Shown one piece after another: positions 61,369-64,000 of a stretch of 64,000 nt of DNA (the first letter of the stretch is position 1; each line of letters begins with the position of its first letter). The notes beneath the pieces are model-generated. The model was not told the origin of the DNA, did no database searches, and saw only the letters and a program-made list of their open reading frames with translations. A program made the translations under genes and the position numbers. Source of the stretch: Arthrobacter bambusae (GTDB lineage Bacteria; Actinomycetota; Actinomycetes; Actinomycetales; Micrococcaceae); the NCBI RefSeq assembly GCF_030812595.1, contig NZ_JAUSSZ010000004.1, forward strand, positions 124,001 through 188,000, read 5' to 3'.

Positions 61369-64000
61369 TTAGTTGCCCTCCAAGCGGTTCCGTGTGCCGA
61401 GCGCGGAAGCGATGACCTTCTCCAGCTCTTCGCCCGTGCCCAGGTCGTGGGGCCTCACGACAGCGTCATCGGCAACGTAGTAGAACGCCGCACTGACTTG
61501 CTCCAGCGGCACATTTTTAAGGCGCGCCCATGCCAGCCGGTAGACGGCCAACTGCACGGCGCGGGTCTTGAGCTGCCTGCCCGCCGGGCGCTTGCCCGTC
61601 TTCCAGTCGACCAGTTCCCATGTGCCGTCCGCACCGCGGAAGACAGCGTCTATCCGTCCGCGCACCACGACGTCCCCGATCCGCGTTTCCACGGGAACTT
61701 CGACGAAGGCCGGGGAACGGTGTGCCCATTCTGAATTGCTGAACGTCGCGACCATCTCATCAAGCCCATAGGCTTCGTCGATGTGGGAGTCAGAGCCGGG
61801 CGCTTCCTCGAGATCCAGCATGCCTGTGGTTCCGAAGTACTCCTCCACCCAGGAATGGAACGCAGTACCTTTGCGTGCCGAGATCCCGGGTTGCCGAGGC
61901 ACGGGTCGCCGGAGTTGGGCCAGCACCGCAGTTGGATCATCTCCCAGGTCGACGAACATGGATGCCGAGATGTGCCCGGGCAAATGAACGTCCTGGACGG
62001 GTTTCCGCCGCAGTTGCCGTTCCAACAACAATTCCGCTTCGGCTGCCCAGCCGGCGGCGGCCCCGTGGAGGGAGTTCGGCGAGCCATCGATGACCAGCGG
62101 AGAATCCGCCCGCAGTCCCTCAATGGCGTCCCTGACCCTGATGGCTGCCGTCTCCATGGCGGCCCGGCGACCCGGGACCAAGCGGAGCCGTTTCCCCGTG
62201 CGTGGGTCGCTCGGTCCCTCGAGCGGGTCGTAGGGGAAGATTGCCACCTCCGTCCCGACGGTCAGGGGACTCTCGGTGGGCAGCGCATCTTCGCTGAGCG
62301 ACTGGGGGTGTATGGCCGCGGCCGACGCTCCACGGGCATCGGCGCCTCCCTCACCGGCAAGGGATGCCAGCTCAGAAAGGAAGGGTGACGTCTCGGCGAT
62401 CCCTGCCCGGGAACCATTCCACGCGGCGCTCGATGCCCACAGGACGAACTTTGCGCGGGTATAGGCCACATACGCGAGTCGCCGCTCTTCAGCCTCACCG
62501 TGGTGCTGGACCTCCGATTTGAAGTCCTTTTCGGCATCAAGCCACCCCTTTTGGTCCGGCTGCTCCAGATCCCATTGAGGGAGGTCCGCCCGGTCGCCAC
62601 GGAGGGGCCATGGAAGCGCTGCAGCACCGCTGCTCCATCGGGAGTCCCGGCTACTCGGGAACGCCCCGGCGTTGAGACCGGGAACAAAGACAACGTCCCA
62701 TTCCAGGCCTTTGGACGCGTGCACCGTTAGCAATTGCACGGCCTCGTGGTTCACCTCGGCGTCGGCCATGTCCAGTCCGTCTTCTTCTGATGCGGCCGCT
62801 TCAAGCCATCCCAGAAAAGCCAGTAGATCCACACGCTGCGAAGTCTGCAGGAAACCCGCCGCGGCATCATGGAATGCGTCCAGGTTCCGTCGAGCCTGGT
62901 GGATACTCGTCCCGGGCTTCGCCGCGACTTCAATATCAAGCAGCATGGCACGTTCCACCTCGCCGATCAGCGTGGTCAGGTCATCTCCGATGAAGCCCCG
63001 CAGGTTCCGAAGCTCCGCGGACAGCCGGCCAAGCCGGTCCAAGGCCGCTGCGCTGAGGGAGCGCCCGTGGCCGGAGGTCCACCCCGGGCGTGGCAGGAAG
63101 TCCAAGGCCTCCACCAGGCTGGCAGCGTCGGTGATGTCGCTCTCCACGACCACCTCCATAGGGCTTTCGTCCGCACTCGACGCTAAGGCGCCGTCTCCCG
63201 CAATGCCGTCTCCCGCGCCGCCGTGGGATCGCCGCCGGGCCAGGAACCGGGACCAGTCGCTGAAGGCCATCAGGTCAGCAGTTCCAATCCTCCAGCGGGC
63301 GCCGGCCAGCAAACGCATCAGGGCATCCGAACGGCCGGGATCGGCGAGGACCCGCAGCTCAGCCACAAGATCCACTACTTCAGGGGTGTCGAGGAGCCCG
63401 CCGAGGCCGACGATTTCGTACGGAATCCCCTGGACCTCGAATTCCCGCCGCAAGCACTCCATCTGCGCCCGACGGCGGCAGAGTACTGCCATGGTGGGAG
63501 AAACCGGCGTACCGTCGGCCGCGGTTTCAAAGACTGTGCGCCGGTAGCGGCGGACGTCCCGCCCGATCGCTGCGGCTTCGTCTTCGTCCGTGGCAAAACG
63601 TCCGAGAACGACGTTGCCGTCCACTGCTGCCGGGCTCGGCTGCAAGGGAGGTACCGCCACGGAGCTCTCTTCGGTCCTGGCGCCCGGGGCTCCCTCATGC
63701 GCGGCGGCTTTGTTGAGGGGTGCAGAAATGACATTGGCAGCGGCCAGAATGTTGCGCCCGTTCCGCCAGGCAGTGGTCAGGTACGAGGTGGGTGCGGTGG
63801 CAAGGGACGCCCTTCCAAAGCCGTCTTCCACCCGGACGGGAAATTCCTGGACAAAGTGGAATAGCTGGCCGGCCGAGGCACCCCTGAACCCATAGATGGA
63901 TTGGTTGGGGTCCCCGACCGCCGTCACGGCGTGCCCGCCGCCGAACAGGCGGGAGAACAGGACCAATTGGGCGTGCGAGGTGTCTTGGAATTCATCCAGC
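61369..64000 (-). CDS. AdnB-like ATP-dependent helicase-nuclease (C-terminal part, cut by window end)
   Basis: The frame is open to the right edge, giving about 876 residues; the N-terminus with Walker A lies outside. At the edge is motif II LDEFQDTSHAQL, then GDPNQSIYGFRGA (motif III), LLTVHASKGLEWDVVFVPGLNAG and YVAYTRAKFVLW. The C-terminal RecB-type nuclease domain has GTAFHSWVEEYFG, VVRGRIDAVFRG and the catalytic WELVDWKTGKRPAG. In mycobacteria AdnAB resects double-strand breaks. The gene lies next to nudC and uvrD2 as Rv3201c does. Confidence 0.92.
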   Translation of the reverse strand, partial: LDEFQDTSHAQLVLFSRLFGGGHAVTAVGDPNQSIYGFRGASAGQLFHFVQEFPVRVEDGFGRASLATAPTSYLTTAWRNGRNILAAANVISAPLNKAAAHEGAPGARTEESSVAVPPLQPSPAAVDGNVVLGRFATDEDEAAAIGRDVRRYRRTVFETAADGTPVSPTMAVLCRRRAQMECLRREFEVQGIPYEIVGLGGLLDTPEVVDLVAELRVLADPGRSDALMRLLAGARWRIGTADLMAFSDWSRFLARRRSHGGAGDGIAGDGALASSADESPMEVVVESDITDAASLVEALDFLPRPGWTSGHGRSLSAAALDRLGRLSAELRNLRGFIGDDLTTLIGEVERAMLLDIEVAAKPGTSIHQARRNLDAFHDAAAGFLQTSQRVDLLAFLGWLEAAASEEDGLDMADAEVNHEAVQLLTVHASKGLEWDVVFVPGLNAGAFPSSRDSRWSSGAAALPWPLRGDRADLPQWDLEQPDQKGWLDAEKDFKSEVQHHGEAEERRLAYVAYTRAKFVLWASSAAWNGSRAGIAETSPFLSELASLAGEGGADARGASAAAIHPQSLSEDALPTESPLTVGTEVAIFPYDPLEGPSDPRTGKRLRLVPGRRAAMETAAIRVRDAIEGLRADSPLVIDGSPNSLHGAAAGWAAEAELLLERQLRRKPVQDVHLPGHISASMFVDLGDDPTAVLAQLRRPVPRQPGISARKGTAFHSWVEEYFGTTGMLDLEEAPGSDSHIDEAYGLDEMVATFSNSEWAHRSPAFVEVPVETRIGDVVVRGRIDAVFRGADGTWELVDWKTGKRPAGRQLKTRAVQLAVYRLAWARLKNVPLEQVSAAFYYVADDAVVRPHDLGTGEELEKVIASALGTRNRLEGN

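Overview
The window is chromosomal DNA of a high-GC Gram-positive actinobacterium, most likely Arthrobacter or a close relative (Micrococcaceae). The evidence is GC-rich third codon positions, frequent GTG and TTG starts, ATGA/GTGA stop-start overlaps, and gene blocks that match conserved actinobacterial neighbourhoods: secA-hpf-comF-lpqB-mtrB-mtrA (Rv3240c to Rv3246c region of M. tuberculosis), mnmA/cysteine desulfurase/etfBA (Rv3024c to Rv3029c region) and UPF0182/PDZ-Lon/DUF2342/uvrD2/nudC/adnB (Rv3193c to Rv3201c region). I see no insertion sequence, phage, CRISPR array or rRNA.

Layout. 1-10.9 kb, mainly minus strand: Rv3235-like protein, SecA, a YcaQ-type glycosylase, the ribosome hibernation factor, ComF, and the lpqB-mtrB-mtrA envelope-sensing operon. 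11.1-17.5 kb, plus strand: a coupled operon of a membrane protein, DUF4129, DUF4350, MoxR ATPase and DUF58, then a DUF4166 gene. 17.5-19.7 kb: a MetE-like protein, chorismate mutase and an F420/NADP-binding protein. 19.8-25.3 kb: a complete peptide ABC transporter operon. 25.7-30.3 kb: MnmA, a ferredoxin-reductase-type flavoprotein, a NifS/IscS cysteine desulfurase and a SufR-like cysteine-rich regulator, which together look like a sulfur/Fe-S locus. 30.5-34.6 kb: a J-domain protein, TrmL, the SigK/RskA pair and a TipA-like MerR regulator. 34.7-39.2 kb: gluconate permease and kinase, a PIG-L deacetylase, and the first etfBA pair. 39.5-44.4 kb: an HtrA protease, then a TPM-domain protein with PspA. 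44.5-48.5 kb: an accessory operon etfB-etfA-cytochrome b-acyl-CoA dehydrogenase. 48.7-50 kb: a small membrane protein and two initiator tRNA genes. 50.2-64 kb: UPF0182, PDZ/Lon protease, DUF2342, M48 peptidase, UvrD2, NudC, a phosphotransferase and the C-terminal part of an AdnB-like helicase-nuclease cut by the window end.

Most of this is ordinary core genome. The parts most worth a second look are: (1) the second ETF operon, with its own di-haem-type cytochrome b, a dehydrogenase and two operator-like palindromes spaced exactly 42 bp apart; (2) the SufR-like regulator coupled to the cysteine desulfurase through an overlooked 44-codon reading frame that overlaps both neighbours, with a sequence element shared with the ferredoxin reductase promoter; (3) a SigK-type promoter in front of sigK and a MerR-type 19-bp-spacer promoter giving a probably leaderless mRNA; and (4) a J-domain protein whose C-terminal half resembles a NERD domain that has lost its active site.

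Protein family names come from reading the sequences against remembered family features. No database search was run.
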